Part shown: positions 30,734-39,573 of the stretch, piece by piece
Position numbering within the stretch: position 1 is the first letter of the stretch
Layout: every line of letters starts with the position of its first letter
Source of the DNA: Hydrocarboniphaga daqingensis
GTDB taxonomy: Bacteria; Pseudomonadota; Gammaproteobacteria; Nevskiales; Nevskiaceae
Length of the DNA: 64,000 nt
Reading direction: 5' to 3'
Assembly (NCBI RefSeq): GCF_900129825.1
Contig: NZ_FQWZ01000005.1
Span: 62,001 to 126,000 of the forward strand
Translations under genes and position numbers: made by a program
The notes under the pieces: model-generated
The model's input: the letters and a program-made list of their open reading frames with translations, nothing else
Database searches by the model: none
What the model was told of the DNA's origin: nothing

Positions 30734-31816
30734 ATGTCGGTGATCCAGCCTCTGCGACATTTCGACGGTACCCGCGACAGTCCACGGCCGATGACCCGGG
30801 TCGAGCGCGTCCGCGATGCAGCACGCGAGTTGCGGCGCGACCTGCTGTCGCGGCCCAAGCTGCGCTTCTACAAGTCCTTCGAGCTGGTGCGCGTGCCGTA
30901 TCCGAGCAAGTTCGGCTACTTGAACGCATTCGCCGGCGTCAGCCCGTTTCTGCATCTGTGCAACCGCTTGTTCGTGATCCAGTTCGACAGCGCCGAGGGC
31001 GTCAAGACGCTGCTGGCCGGTCCGTCGGACTGGGAGCATCAGCGCGCGACGCCGTTCTTTGCCGACCTCGACGCCAAGGCCGGCCCGCTGTCGCCGATGA
31101 TGGAAGCGCTGCTGTTCAAGAAGACCGCCACGGTGCTCGACTGCCTGGCCCAAATCGGTCTGGACCCGCGCGACGTCGACTACATCACCTACGACCATCT
31201 GCATACGCAGAACGTGACGCGCTGGCTCGGCGGCAACGGACACTCGGCGATCTTCCCGAATGCCAAGCTGCTGGTGATGCGCGAGGAGTGGGAAAGCACG
31301 CAGTCGCTACTGCCGTGGCACAACCAGTGGTACTGCCCCGACGGCATCGCCGGCGTGCCGGCATCGCGCGTCGAGCTGCTCGACGATAGCGTGCTGCTGG
31401 GGGACGGCTCGGTGGCGCTGGTCCGCAGCAAGGGCCACACCGAAGGCAACCACAGCATCGTCGTGCATACCGACCAGGGCTTGCTGGTCACCAGCGAAAA
31501 CGGCATCAGCCTCGACGCCTATGAGCCACGCCATTCCAAGATCGCCGGCGTTGCCGACTACGCACGGCGTACCGGCGCCGAAGTGATCATCAACGGCAAT
31601 ACGCAGGAATACGTGATCGACCAGTACATCTCGATGGTCATGGAAAAGACGCTCGCCGGGCCCAATCCGCGCGACGAGCGCTTCCCGAACGTCGCGCCAT
31701 CGTCCGAGTCGCACGGCCATTGGCTGTTTCCGGGCACGTCGCCGACCGCGCTGGTCGGCGACCACGAATACGGCGCGCTGCTGCGTCCGTCGAGCCACGG
31801 CCGGGGCCTGAACTGA
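30734..31816 (+). CDS. Metallo-beta-lactamase-fold protein with degenerate metal site
   Basis: 360 residues with ribosome-binding sequence GGAGAAGG. The fold is suggested by VDYITYDHLHTQN, where HxHxDH is expected, and by the later SKGHTEGNHS corresponding to the third His motif. In the first motif the Asp and last His are replaced by Gln and Asn, and the GD of the next motif reads TSENG. It may therefore bind one metal, bind none, or use a different chemistry. The gene overlaps the following SDR (TGATG). It shares a promoter region with the TetR gene. Confidence 0.65.
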   Translation: MSVIQPLRHFDGTRDSPRPMTRVERVRDAARELRRDLLSRPKLRFYKSFELVRVPYPSKFGYLNAFAGVSPFLHLCNRLFVIQFDSAEGVKTLLAGPSDWEHQRATPFFADLDAKAGPLSPMMEALLFKKTATVLDCLAQIGLDPRDVDYITYDHLHTQNVTRWLGGNGHSAIFPNAKLLVMREEWESTQSLLPWHNQWYCPDGIAGVPASRVELLDDSVLLGDGSVALVRSKGHTEGNHSIVVHTDQGLLVTSENGISLDAYEPRHSKIAGVADYARRTGAEVIINGNTQEYVIDQYISMVMEKTLAGPNPRDERFPNVAPSSESHGHWLFPGTSPTALVGDHEYGALLRPSSHGRGLN

Positions 31817-32646
31817 TGGCGTCCTTGCGCGTGATCGTGACGGGCGCGGCGTCCGGCATCGGCGCTGAACTGGCGCGCCGGCTGCTGCTGCGCGGCGACC
31901 GCGTGCTGGCCTGCGATATCAACCTGGCGGCGATGGACGTGCTGCGCGCGCACGCGGCCGGGCCCGACCAGTTGCAACTGCAAGCGCTCGATGTGCGTGA
32001 TCCGGCGGCCTGGCAACGCGTCGCGGCCCGCGCCGTCGAGACCTTCGGCGGCATCGACGTGCTGGCCAACGTGGCCGGCGTGCTGAAGGAAAACTGGGTC
32101 GTCGATGCCAGCGCGGCTGAAGTCGACTTCCAGTTCGACATCAACGTCAAAGGCACGATCTTCGGCATGCAGGCCGTGCTGCCGTCGATGCTCGCGGCCG
32201 GGCGCGGGCATATCGTCAACATCGCCTCGCTGGCCGGCCTGTCGCCGGTGCCGGGGCTGGGCTTGTACAGCGCCAGCAAGTTCGCCGTGCGCGGCTATTC
32301 GCTGGCCGCTGCGATGGAGCTGGCAGCGCGCGGCATCGCCGTCACGGCCGTGTGTCCCGATGCGGTGCAGACGCCGATGCTCGATATCCAGAAGGGCAAG
32401 CCGCAAACGGCACTGACGTTCTCCGGTCGCCGCGCGCTCGGCGTCAGTGAAGTCGTCGACGCGATTCTCGGCCCGGTGCTGCGCGACCGGCCGATGGAGA
32501 TCGCGCTGCCGCTGTCGCGCGGCTTGATCGCCAAGTTCGGTAACGCGTTCCCGGCACTCGGCGCCCGCGCGCTGGCCGGCATGACCCGCAGCGGCTTGAA
32601 GCGGCAGCAGCAGATCGCGGCCGGCAAGGATCCGACTCAGAAGTAG
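31816..32646 (+). CDS. Short-chain dehydrogenase/reductase
   Basis: 276 residues starting on the A of the upstream TGA stop. TGAASGIGAE is the cofactor motif, with D at the end of strand 2 (LACDIN) favouring NAD(H). NVAG, catalytic Ser in NIASLAG and YSASK follow. The C-terminal ~50 residues after the core are longer than in minimal SDRs and end in a basic segment. It probably acts with the MBL-fold protein under TetR control. The substrate is not predictable. Confidence 0.87.
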   Translation: MASLRVIVTGAASGIGAELARRLLLRGDRVLACDINLAAMDVLRAHAAGPDQLQLQALDVRDPAAWQRVAARAVETFGGIDVLANVAGVLKENWVVDASAAEVDFQFDINVKGTIFGMQAVLPSMLAAGRGHIVNIASLAGLSPVPGLGLYSASKFAVRGYSLAAAMELAARGIAVTAVCPDAVQTPMLDIQKGKPQTALTFSGRRALGVSEVVDAILGPVLRDRPMEIALPLSRGLIAKFGNAFPALGARALAGMTRSGLKRQQQIAAGKDPTQK

Positions 32647-32763
32647 CGGCGGATTAGCGGGTGGCCGCGCGAGCGTGGCCGACATGACGACGCGCTGCGC
32701 GACGGCGACAGGCTGGGTCACAATGCACGACCGTCTCCTGCCGTCGCACCAGCCTCCGTCTGA

Positions 32764-33798
32764 ATGATTTCGCTGAATCGTCCATCCGTATCGGCGATCT
32801 ATCCGCTGGCGATGTTGCAGCTGGCGGTGGAGCGGGGCGTGCCGGCCGAGCGGGTGCTGCGCAATGCGGGGCTGAGCCTGGAACAGCTGCAGCTGCCCAG
32901 CGCGCGGATTACGCCGCGCCAGCAGGCGATCATCAGCTACAACCTGCTGACCGAAACCGCCGATCCGGCCGTGGGGCTGGAACTGGGCCTGCGCGCCAAC
33001 GTGACCAAGACGGGCTTGATGGGCTTTGGGCTGATGAGCTGCGCGACGTTTCGCGAGGTGTCGGACCTGGGCATTCGCTATCTGCAGACGCGGGTGCCGT
33101 ACTTCACGCTGTCGAGGTCGGTCGAAGGGCCGCTGGCGATTGTCCAGGCGCGCGAGGTGGTGCCGCTGGGGCCGCTGCACCAGTTCGGCTTTGACCACTT
33201 TATGGCCGAGGTCTACGAGATCTGCCGAGCATTCGCCAATCCGCAGGGCTCGGCCGAAGCCCATGCGCTGACCGAAATCTGGCTCGACTCGGCCGAACAG
33301 CCGTACTACGCGCGCTATGCCGAGCGCCTGCCGCGGTTGCGCTTCGGCATGCCGTCGAACCAGTTCCGCTTCAGCGCCGCGCTGCTCGACGTGCCGATCG
33401 CCACGGTCAACCCGGTCACCGCGCAGATGGCGTTCGAGCAGTGCGAGCGCGAAATGGCGCTGCTGGGCTACACGCAGAGCTTGCCGGACCGCATCCGCGC
33501 CTTGCTGGTCTGCACCGGCGGACACTATCCCGACTTGGTCGCAGCAGCGGCGAGTCTGCATCTGTCGACACGCACGTTGAAGCGCCGCCTGGCCGAGCAG
33601 AACACAAGCTTCGGCGACCTGCTCGACGAGGTGCGCAAACGCGACAGCCTGCAATGGCTGGTCGAGTCGGAGCGCTCGATCGACGACATCGCGCAGCGGG
33701 TCGGCTATGCCGATCCGTCCAACTTCCGCCGTGCGTTCCAGCGCTGGACTGGCCTGTCACCCAGCGCATACCGCGAGCGTCAGCGCAGCCGTCGCTGA
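32764..33798 (+). CDS. AraC-family regulator with arabinose-binding-type N-domain
   Basis: 344 residues. The N-terminal ~200 residues match the long sensor domain seen in OruR/ArgR-like and many catabolic AraC regulators (SAIYPLAMLQLAVERGVP start, GLMGFGLMSCATFREV near 85). The C-terminal ~100 residues are the AraC DNA-binding domain, LVAAAASLHLSTRTLKRRLAEQNTSF-type first helix-turn-helix and DDIAQRVGYADPSNFRRAFQ as the second, ending RWTGLSPSAYR. It likely activates the adjacent desaturase gene or the preceding operon. Confidence 0.9.
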   Translation: MISLNRPSVSAIYPLAMLQLAVERGVPAERVLRNAGLSLEQLQLPSARITPRQQAIISYNLLTETADPAVGLELGLRANVTKTGLMGFGLMSCATFREVSDLGIRYLQTRVPYFTLSRSVEGPLAIVQAREVVPLGPLHQFGFDHFMAEVYEICRAFANPQGSAEAHALTEIWLDSAEQPYYARYAERLPRLRFGMPSNQFRFSAALLDVPIATVNPVTAQMAFEQCEREMALLGYTQSLPDRIRALLVCTGGHYPDLVAAAASLHLSTRTLKRRLAEQNTSFGDLLDEVRKRDSLQWLVESERSIDDIAQRVGYADPSNFRRAFQRWTGLSPSAYRERQRSRR

Positions 33799-33937
33799 GC
33801 CTGATTACCGGCGATCGGGCCGCTCGCTTGGCCCCAAATGACCGGAAGATCGTCCCCTGCGGCGATCACGTCCTTGCGGGGCGAGCCGCGACACTGTCGA
33901 CATCAAACCTGTTGTCCGTGCCACGACGAGGATGCCG

Positions 33938-35080
33938 ATGAACCGACCCGAATCTGCTGCTGCCGCAGCGCCCGCTGCGATGACCGATGCCGAGCGCATT
34001 GCGCGCGTCAAGCACGTGGTGCTCGCTGCCAGCGACGACGTGCGCCGCCGCTATCCGTTCCTGCGCCATCAGGACGCGATCGGCGCCACGATCATGGCTG
34101 TGTCGCTGCTGGGCATGATCGGCAGCGGGCTGCTGTACGTGCAGGGTGTGCTGCCGTGGTGGGTCTGCGTGCCGGTGACGGCGATGTTCGCGTCGTTGAT
34201 TCACGAGCTGGAACACGACTTGATTCACTTGATGTACTTCCGCAAGACGCCATGGGCGAACAGCTTGATGCTGAGCCTCGGCTGGCTGGCCCGCGCAAGC
34301 ACGATCAACCCGTTCGTGCGCCGTAAGCTGCACCTGCATCACCACAAGTTCTCCGGCACCGAGTCCGACCTGGAAGAGCGCGGCATCACCAACGGTGAGC
34401 GCTGGGGCCTGCGCCGCTTGCTGATGACCGGCGACAACCTGCTCGCGGTCTATCTGCGGCCGCTGACGATGATCCGTGCGGTGAAGGCCTATGTGCGCGC
34501 ACAGAAGCCGGCGACGCCGGCCGCCGCCAAGGCGATCGCCCATGAGCAGCGTTACGGCTACTTTCCGCTCGGCGTCATCTACTACACGCTGTTTCACACC
34601 TGGGTTGCGACGCATGCGCTGCTGCTGATCGCGCCGCTGCTCGGGCTGCCGATGACGCTGCCGGGCTCGCTGCAAGCCGCGCTCGACGGGCTCGACGTGT
34701 TCGGCGTGGTCTACATGCTGCCGAGCTTGCTACGCACGTTCTGCCTGCACTTCATCAGCTCCAACATGCATTACTACGGCGATGTGCAGACCAACAACCC
34801 GCTGCAGCAGACGCAGGTGCTGAACGCCTGGTGGTTGCTGCCGTTCCAGCTGTTCTGCTTCAACTTCGGCAGCACGCACGCCATCCATCACTTCGTCGTC
34901 AAGGAAACTTTCTACGTGCGCCAGCTGACCGCGCGTCGCGCACATGCGGTGATGCGCGAAGTCGGCGTGCGTTTCAACGACATCGGCACGTTTCGCCGCG
35001 CCAATCGTTATGCCGTCGATGGCGTGGCTGCGGCCGATCCGGCGACCTCGCGCGTGTCGGCGGTGGCGGCGGCCGATTGA
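33938..35080 (+). CDS. Membrane fatty-acid desaturase/hydroxylase family protein
   Basis: 380 residues. The ATG at 33938 is six bases from GAGG; an ATG two codons earlier abuts it and is less likely. Three histidine clusters bind the diiron site: HELEHD, HLHHH and HAIHH. Hydrophobic segments lie around residues 48-85 and 215-265. It inserts a double bond or hydroxyl group into a lipid acyl chain or related hydrophobic substrate at the inner membrane. It stands between an AraC regulator and a convergent PadR gene. A second family member lies at 44067. Confidence 0.85.
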   Translation: MNRPESAAAAAPAAMTDAERIARVKHVVLAASDDVRRRYPFLRHQDAIGATIMAVSLLGMIGSGLLYVQGVLPWWVCVPVTAMFASLIHELEHDLIHLMYFRKTPWANSLMLSLGWLARASTINPFVRRKLHLHHHKFSGTESDLEERGITNGERWGLRRLLMTGDNLLAVYLRPLTMIRAVKAYVRAQKPATPAAAKAIAHEQRYGYFPLGVIYYTLFHTWVATHALLLIAPLLGLPMTLPGSLQAALDGLDVFGVVYMLPSLLRTFCLHFISSNMHYYGDVQTNNPLQQTQVLNAWWLLPFQLFCFNFGSTHAIHHFVVKETFYVRQLTARRAHAVMREVGVRFNDIGTFRRANRYAVDGVAAADPATSRVSAVAAAD

Positions 35081-35131
35081 TGCAGCATTGCCGATGCCGC
35101 GCGCGCACGACGCGGTGCGCGTGAGGTTTTG

Positions 35132-35154
35132 CAGCGCCGTACTCTGCGGCGCTG
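35132..35154. terminator. Hairpin between convergent desaturase and PadR genes
   Basis: CAGCGCCG, seven-base loop, CGGCGCTG: eight perfect base pairs. It is 51 bases after the desaturase stop. There is no T-run downstream on either strand. Confidence 0.45.
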
Positions 35155-35197
35155 AGGCAGCCGTGTATTGAGTCCGACGCCTGTGCGGCACCCGCAC

Positions 35198-35773
35198 TTA
35201 GCGCGGTCGGGCAGGGTCCGACTTGGTCCGCTTGGGCGCGTCGAGGTCGATGCAGGCGATCGCCTCTTCGCACCAGGCAATCGTGGTTTGCTCGGTGACG
35301 ATGCCCATACGCAAGCCGAGGTAGCGGCCGCGCCGACGCGCCGATAGACGCGCCGGCTCGGGGTAATGCTCGGCCATCAGCGCCTGGTAATGCGCCAGGC
35401 GCTGCGTGTGCAGATCGCGCCGACGCTCGATCTCTTTGCGGATCGTGTCGCGGTTCGACGCTTCGAGCGCGAACAGCTTGACGATCATTTCTTCCTTGAA
35501 ATTCGGCGGCTCGGTCGGCTCCAGCATCCACTGGTCGAGCGCCTTGCGACCGTCCTCGGTCAGCTGATACGCGATCCGATTAGGCCGCTCACTGGGCTCG
35601 ACCGGCGCCGACGCCACCCAGCCGCTGCGCGCCAGCTTGTGCAGTTCCAGATAGATCTGCTGGTGGCTGACCTTCCAGAAAAAGCCGACCGTGCGATCGA
35701 AGCGCTTGGCCAGGTCGTAGCCGGACTGCGGACGGTCCAGCAGCGACACCAGAATCGCGTGCGACAGCGCCAT
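35198..35773 (-). CDS. PadR-family transcriptional regulator
   Basis: 191 residues. The winged-helix N-domain (ALSHAILVSLLDRPQSGYDL, FFWKVSHQQIYLELHKL, YQLTEDGRKALDQW) is characteristic of PadR. The C-terminal helical domain (residues ~95-175) makes dimers and may bind ligand. Located 37 bases downstream of the nitronate monooxygenase gene on the same strand, it probably represses that gene through the TTGCA repeats at 36825-36845. Confidence 0.9.
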   Translation of the reverse strand: MALSHAILVSLLDRPQSGYDLAKRFDRTVGFFWKVSHQQIYLELHKLARSGWVASAPVEPSERPNRIAYQLTEDGRKALDQWMLEPTEPPNFKEEMIVKLFALEASNRDTIRKEIERRRDLHTQRLAHYQALMAEHYPEPARLSARRRGRYLGLRMGIVTEQTTIAWCEEAIACIDLDAPKRTKSDPARPR

Positions 35774-35810
35774 GTCGGCCGTCTACCGGCTACGAGGCTG
35801 CAGCGCGCGC

Positions 35811-36776
35811 TCAGGCCGCCAACAAGCGGCTGCGCGCGGCCAGATACTCGGACTCCAGACGCGCGACCAGATCGGCGGCGCTGCTGATGCTCTTGACCGC
35901 GCCGATACCCTGACCGCAGCCCCAGATGTTCTTCCAGGCCTTGGCGTCGGAATTGCCGCCGGAGCCGAAGTCCATCTTGCTCGGATCGGATTCGGGCAGG
36001 TTGTCGGGGTCCATGCCGGCGGCGACGATCGACGGCCGCAGGTAGTTGCCGTGTACGCCGGTGAACAGGTTGGAGTAGACGATGTCGTCGGCGCCGCATT
36101 CGACGATGCATTCCTTGTAGCGGGCGTCGGCATTGGCTTCGTGCGTGGCGATGAACGCCGAGCCGATGTAGGCGAGGTCGGCGCCCATTGCCTGTGCGGC
36201 CAGGATCGAGTTGCCGTGCGCGATCGAGCCCGACAGCAGCAGCGGGCCGGTGAACCACTCGCGGATTTCCTGGATCAGCGCAAACGGCGACGTGGTGCCG
36301 GCGTGGCCACCAGCGCCGGCGGCCACGGCGATCAAGCCGTCGGCGCCTTTTTCGATCGCCTTCTTGGCAAAGCGGTTGTTGATGATGTCGTGCAGCGTGA
36401 TGCCGCCGTAGGAGTGAACGGCGTCGTTGACGTCGGTGCGGGCACCGAGCGAGGTGATGACGATCGGCACCTTGTGGCGCACGCACATTTCGATGTCGTG
36501 ATCGAGCCGGTTGTTGGAGCGATGCACGATCTGGTTGACCGCATACGGCGCCGCCGGATTGTCCGGATTGGCCTGGTTGTGGCGGTCAAGCTCTTCATTG
36601 ATCCGCTGCAGCCAGGTGCCGAGCATCTCGGCCGGCCGCGCATTGAGCGCCGGGAACGAGCCGACGATGCCCGCCTTGCACTGGGCGATCACCAGGTCCG
36701 GGTTGGAGATGATGAACAGCGGCGAACCGACGACGGGAATGCGGAGACGGTTCTGCAGCAATGCGGGCAATGCCAT
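35811..36776 (-). CDS. Nitronate monooxygenase family flavoprotein
   Basis: 321 residues from an ATG with GAGG seven bases upstream. It has the FMN-binding TIM-barrel blocks of the 2-nitropropane dioxygenase family: VVGSPLFIISNPDLV at the start, AGAGGHAGTTSPFALI near residue 165 and PLLLSGSIAHGNSILAA near 190. Members oxidise nitronates or act on other substrates; many of this group are encoded in lipid and steroid degradation clusters. The first gene of an NMO-PadR pair. Confidence 0.85.
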   Translation of the reverse strand: MALPALLQNRLRIPVVGSPLFIISNPDLVIAQCKAGIVGSFPALNARPAEMLGTWLQRINEELDRHNQANPDNPAAPYAVNQIVHRSNNRLDHDIEMCVRHKVPIVITSLGARTDVNDAVHSYGGITLHDIINNRFAKKAIEKGADGLIAVAAGAGGHAGTTSPFALIQEIREWFTGPLLLSGSIAHGNSILAAQAMGADLAYIGSAFIATHEANADARYKECIVECGADDIVYSNLFTGVHGNYLRPSIVAAGMDPDNLPESDPSKMDFGSGGNSDAKAWKNIWGCGQGIGAVKSISSAADLVARLESEYLAARSRLLAA

Positions 36777-36824
36777 GGGTTGACCTCGACGACGGGTGGA
36801 TGAGCCCACGATATACGCAACAGA

Positions 36825-36845
36825 TTGCATATGCAAAAACTTGCA
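36825..36845. promoter_or_regulatory. TTGCA/TGCAA repeat cluster, candidate PadR operator
   Basis: A perfect 12-bp palindrome TTGCATATGCAA (36825-36836) is followed four bases later by another TTGCA (36841-36845), which pairs with the preceding TGCAA as a second inverted repeat. It lies about 50 bases upstream of the nitronate monooxygenase start, in an AT-rich patch suited to a promoter. Confidence 0.5.
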
Positions 36846-36883
36846 ACACGGCGCGGCCGTTCAGCGCATGTCCGCGGTCAGCA

Positions 36884-36942
36884 GCCGGGCGCGAAGCCGC
36901 CCGGCGCGGGGTCCAGCGCGTGGTCCTGCGCGGGGTCCTGCA
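36884..36942. repeat. Hairpin and short GC-rich repeats after the molybdopterin gene
   Basis: GCCGGGCG, six-base loop, CGCCCGGC at 36884-36905 could terminate the minus-strand molybdopterin oxidoreductase transcript. Next to it, three imperfect 12-base units (GCGCGGGGTCC, GCGCGTGGTCC, GCGCGGGGTCC) lie at 36905-36942. Function is not evident. Confidence 0.5.
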
Positions 36943-36948
36943 GGGGCC

Positions 36949-39186
36949 TCAGCCGTTGGCCACGGCCGGCGCGATGCCGGTCCAGCTGCCGGTGTCGATC
37001 GGCCCGGCCGCAGGCTCGACCCGCACCGGGATGCCGGTCAGGTGCGCCATGCCCGATACCGACTCGACCGCATCCGGGCCGTCGGCCGCCAGCAGATTGA
37101 CGTTGGCGCCGCCGAGCTTGCTGGCCACGCTCAAGCCGCGTGCATGCTGGTGTCCCCAGCCATGCGGTATCGCCACGGTGCCGGGCATCAGGGTGTCGAG
37201 CAGCTTGACCGGCAGCCGGATCGTGTTGGTCCGCGAATGCACGTCGGCCGCCGACTTTTCGTCCAGGCCCTTGGCGCGCGCATCGTCCGGGTGCATGTAC
37301 AGATAATTGGTCTGGCCCATTTCGCCGTTGGTGAGTTCGGCGATGTTCTGCGTCCACGAGTTGTGTGTGCTGTGCATGCGCTTGGAGATCAACCGCAGCT
37401 CGCCGCGCGCGTAGCTGGCGCGTTCCTCCTCGAAGATCGCCTCGAGCCGCGCGGTCTGTTCGATCAGCAGCGATGGCGCCAGCTGCACCAGGCCGTCATC
37501 CGTGACAACGCGCTGGCCCAGGTAGCTGCCGGGCTTGGGGCCGCCGCGCCACGGCAGGCCTTGTGGCTGCCGCACCAGGTCGCGGAAGCGGCCGATCTTG
37601 CTGGCCCGCAGTACCAGATCGAGGATCAGCGTGATCGGTAGCGACGGCTGCCGGCCCCGGCGGCGCGGTGCGTTGAGCCACAGCATCAGCTGCATGATCC
37701 ACTGCAGCGGCTTGGCACCGAACAGGCTGACGCCGGCGTGTCGCGCCAACTGCGTGTAGATCGTCGCCTCGTCGCGCTGCTCGCCAGTGGGTTCGACGAC
37801 AGCATCGGTCGCCGCGATGTACGAGCGCGACTGCATGCCGAGAAACAGTGGAAACACGAACGGCAGGTCGGCGCGCTCCAGCGGCGAGGTCGCCGGCAAC
37901 ACGTAATGCGCAAGACTCGCGGTTTCGTTGAGGTAGATGTCGGTGACCACCAGCAGTTCCAGCTCACCAAGTGCGCGCCGCAAACGCGCGGCGTTGGGCA
38001 TCGTGATCAGCGGATTGCCGCCGGTCACCAGCAGCGCCTTGATCTGCTGCGCACCGGGCTTGAGGATTTCGTCGGCCAGGATGCCGCCTGGAAATCCGCC
38101 GTTGAGTTCGCGGAAGTTGCCGACCCGTGAACGTTGCAGGCGCTGGAACAGCCGGTTTTTCTTGGCGTAGGCAGCAAAGTCGAACAAGCCTTCGCCGAGC
38201 AGCACGCCGCCCTGGCGATCGAGATTGCCGCTGACCGCGTTGATGACCTCGGCCAGCCATTGGGCCAGCGTGCCGTGGCGGCCCATGCCCAGCCCCGTGC
38301 CGGTGACGATCGCCGATGCGCCGGCGGCGATGTAGTCCGCGACGATCTGGCGCAGTGCGTCGGCGGCGACGCCGGTCAGCTCCGCGGTGCGCTGCGCCGG
38401 CCATAGCCGCGCCAGCGCTTCGACCTCGTCCAATCCGCGCATGTAGCGCGACACGTGGGCGCGATCGACGCCGTTCTGCACGAACAGTTCATGCAGGAAC
38501 GACAGGAAGAAGAACACGTCGGTGTTCGGCCGGATGAAATGATGCGTGTCGGCAACCTTGGCGGTTTCGGTCAGGCGCGGGTCGACGACGACGATGCGGC
38601 CGCCGCGCTTGAGTACTTCCTTCAAGCGCTTGACCGGGTGCGCGACCTGCAGAAACGTCCACTTCGATACCACGGGATTGGTGCCGACGATCAGCATGTA
38701 GCGCACGTGATCCAGATCGACGAACGGCTGTGTAAACGGGAAGCCGTACATCTCGGTCGCCGCTGCGAAGCGATTGGCGCAGTCCTGCGTCGACGACGAG
38801 AACACGTTGTGCGAGCCGACGCCTTTCATGAAGCCTTCGGCAAAGATCGGATGCAGCAGGCTGAATCCCGCCGCGGTGCCGACGTACATCGAGATCGACT
38901 CGGCGCTGACGGCCCGCAGTGCGCGCAGCTTGGCGCCGATCTCGCGATACGCCTGATCCCAGCTGATCCGCTCGAAGCGGTCGCCGACGCGCTTGAGCGG
39001 GTATTGCAGGCGGTCGGGCGAGTCGTACATGTGGTGCTGGTTGAGCCCCTTCATGCAGGCAAAGCCATCGGTGCCGATGTGCTGCTTGTTCGGCTTGAGA
39101 TCGACGATGCGGTTGCCGTCGAGTTCGGCGACCAGCCCGCATGAGGCTTCGCAGATGCGGCAGAACGTGTGCTTGGTTTGCGTCAT
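36949..39186 (-). CDS. Molybdopterin-dependent oxidoreductase, 4Fe-4S, cytoplasmic
   Basis: 745 residues from an ATG after GGGGGAGACGAGG. The N-terminal 4Fe-4S site is C9-x2-C12-x3-C16 and C44. Molybdopterin-guanine dinucleotide domains follow (SSSTQDCANRFAAA near 130, VGTNPVVSK near 170, VVVDPRLTETAK near 205, and the C-terminal dinucleotide-binding domain ending IPVRVEPAAG). There is no Tat signal. It resembles formate dehydrogenase/BisC-type enzymes without an obvious partner subunit. Mo enzymes hydroxylate or reduce substrates without O2; the substrate here is unknown. It stands alone, about 170 bases upstream of the nitronate monooxygenase. Confidence 0.88.
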   Translation of the reverse strand: MTQTKHTFCRICEASCGLVAELDGNRIVDLKPNKQHIGTDGFACMKGLNQHHMYDSPDRLQYPLKRVGDRFERISWDQAYREIGAKLRALRAVSAESISMYVGTAAGFSLLHPIFAEGFMKGVGSHNVFSSSTQDCANRFAAATEMYGFPFTQPFVDLDHVRYMLIVGTNPVVSKWTFLQVAHPVKRLKEVLKRGGRIVVVDPRLTETAKVADTHHFIRPNTDVFFFLSFLHELFVQNGVDRAHVSRYMRGLDEVEALARLWPAQRTAELTGVAADALRQIVADYIAAGASAIVTGTGLGMGRHGTLAQWLAEVINAVSGNLDRQGGVLLGEGLFDFAAYAKKNRLFQRLQRSRVGNFRELNGGFPGGILADEILKPGAQQIKALLVTGGNPLITMPNAARLRRALGELELLVVTDIYLNETASLAHYVLPATSPLERADLPFVFPLFLGMQSRSYIAATDAVVEPTGEQRDEATIYTQLARHAGVSLFGAKPLQWIMQLMLWLNAPRRRGRQPSLPITLILDLVLRASKIGRFRDLVRQPQGLPWRGGPKPGSYLGQRVVTDDGLVQLAPSLLIEQTARLEAIFEEERASYARGELRLISKRMHSTHNSWTQNIAELTNGEMGQTNYLYMHPDDARAKGLDEKSAADVHSRTNTIRLPVKLLDTLMPGTVAIPHGWGHQHARGLSVASKLGGANVNLLAADGPDAVESVSGMAHLTGIPVRVEPAAGPIDTGSWTGIAPAVANG

Positions 39187-39282
39187 GGCCTCGTCTCCCC
39201 CGAGTTTGGGAGTCACGTTAGCCAAGGCGGCGGGCGGCGGACTCGTCCTGCGAGGGCTTGACAGCCGATGGCCTTCAAGGAG

Positions 39283-39573
39283 TCAACGTCGGGGCGGTGG
39301 CGCCAGCGTATGAGCCAGACCCCAGCCAATGGCAGTCGTCGCTCCGAGCCAGATCAGCAGCGCGGGCCAGGCGTCGAGCGCGATCAGCAGCAGTCCCGGC
39401 GCCAGCACCAGCGTCCACAACAGGCGCTTCACGATCGGACGCAGCGTCAGGCGTCGGTCGCTGCGGGCCGCGCCACTGGCGCGCAAGCGCTTCGGATCGA
39501 TCAAGGCACGGCCGGCCAGTGCCAGCAGACTCCAAGCGCAAGCAAACAGCGGCAGCGCAGCACTGGCGATCAT
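39283..39573 (-). CDS. Small membrane protein, DUF3325-like
   Basis: 96 residues with an N-terminal helix (MIASAALPLFACAWSLLALAG), a basic loop and a second hydrophobic region (WTLVLAPGLLLIALDAWPALLIWLG). The size, topology and position after a PepSY gene match DUF3325 proteins found in siderophore or iron uptake operons. Its ATG overlaps the PepSY stop (ATGA), indicating coupling. Confidence 0.6.
   Translation of the reverse strand: MIASAALPLFACAWSLLALAGRALIDPKRLRASGAARSDRRLTLRPIVKRLLWTLVLAPGLLLIALDAWPALLIWLGATTAIGWGLAHTLAPPPRR

Noticed and set aside
31558-33654. 698-codon open frame antisense to the MBL, SDR and AraC genes
   Set aside because: No motif, shadow-like composition, fully explained by recognised genes on the plus strand.
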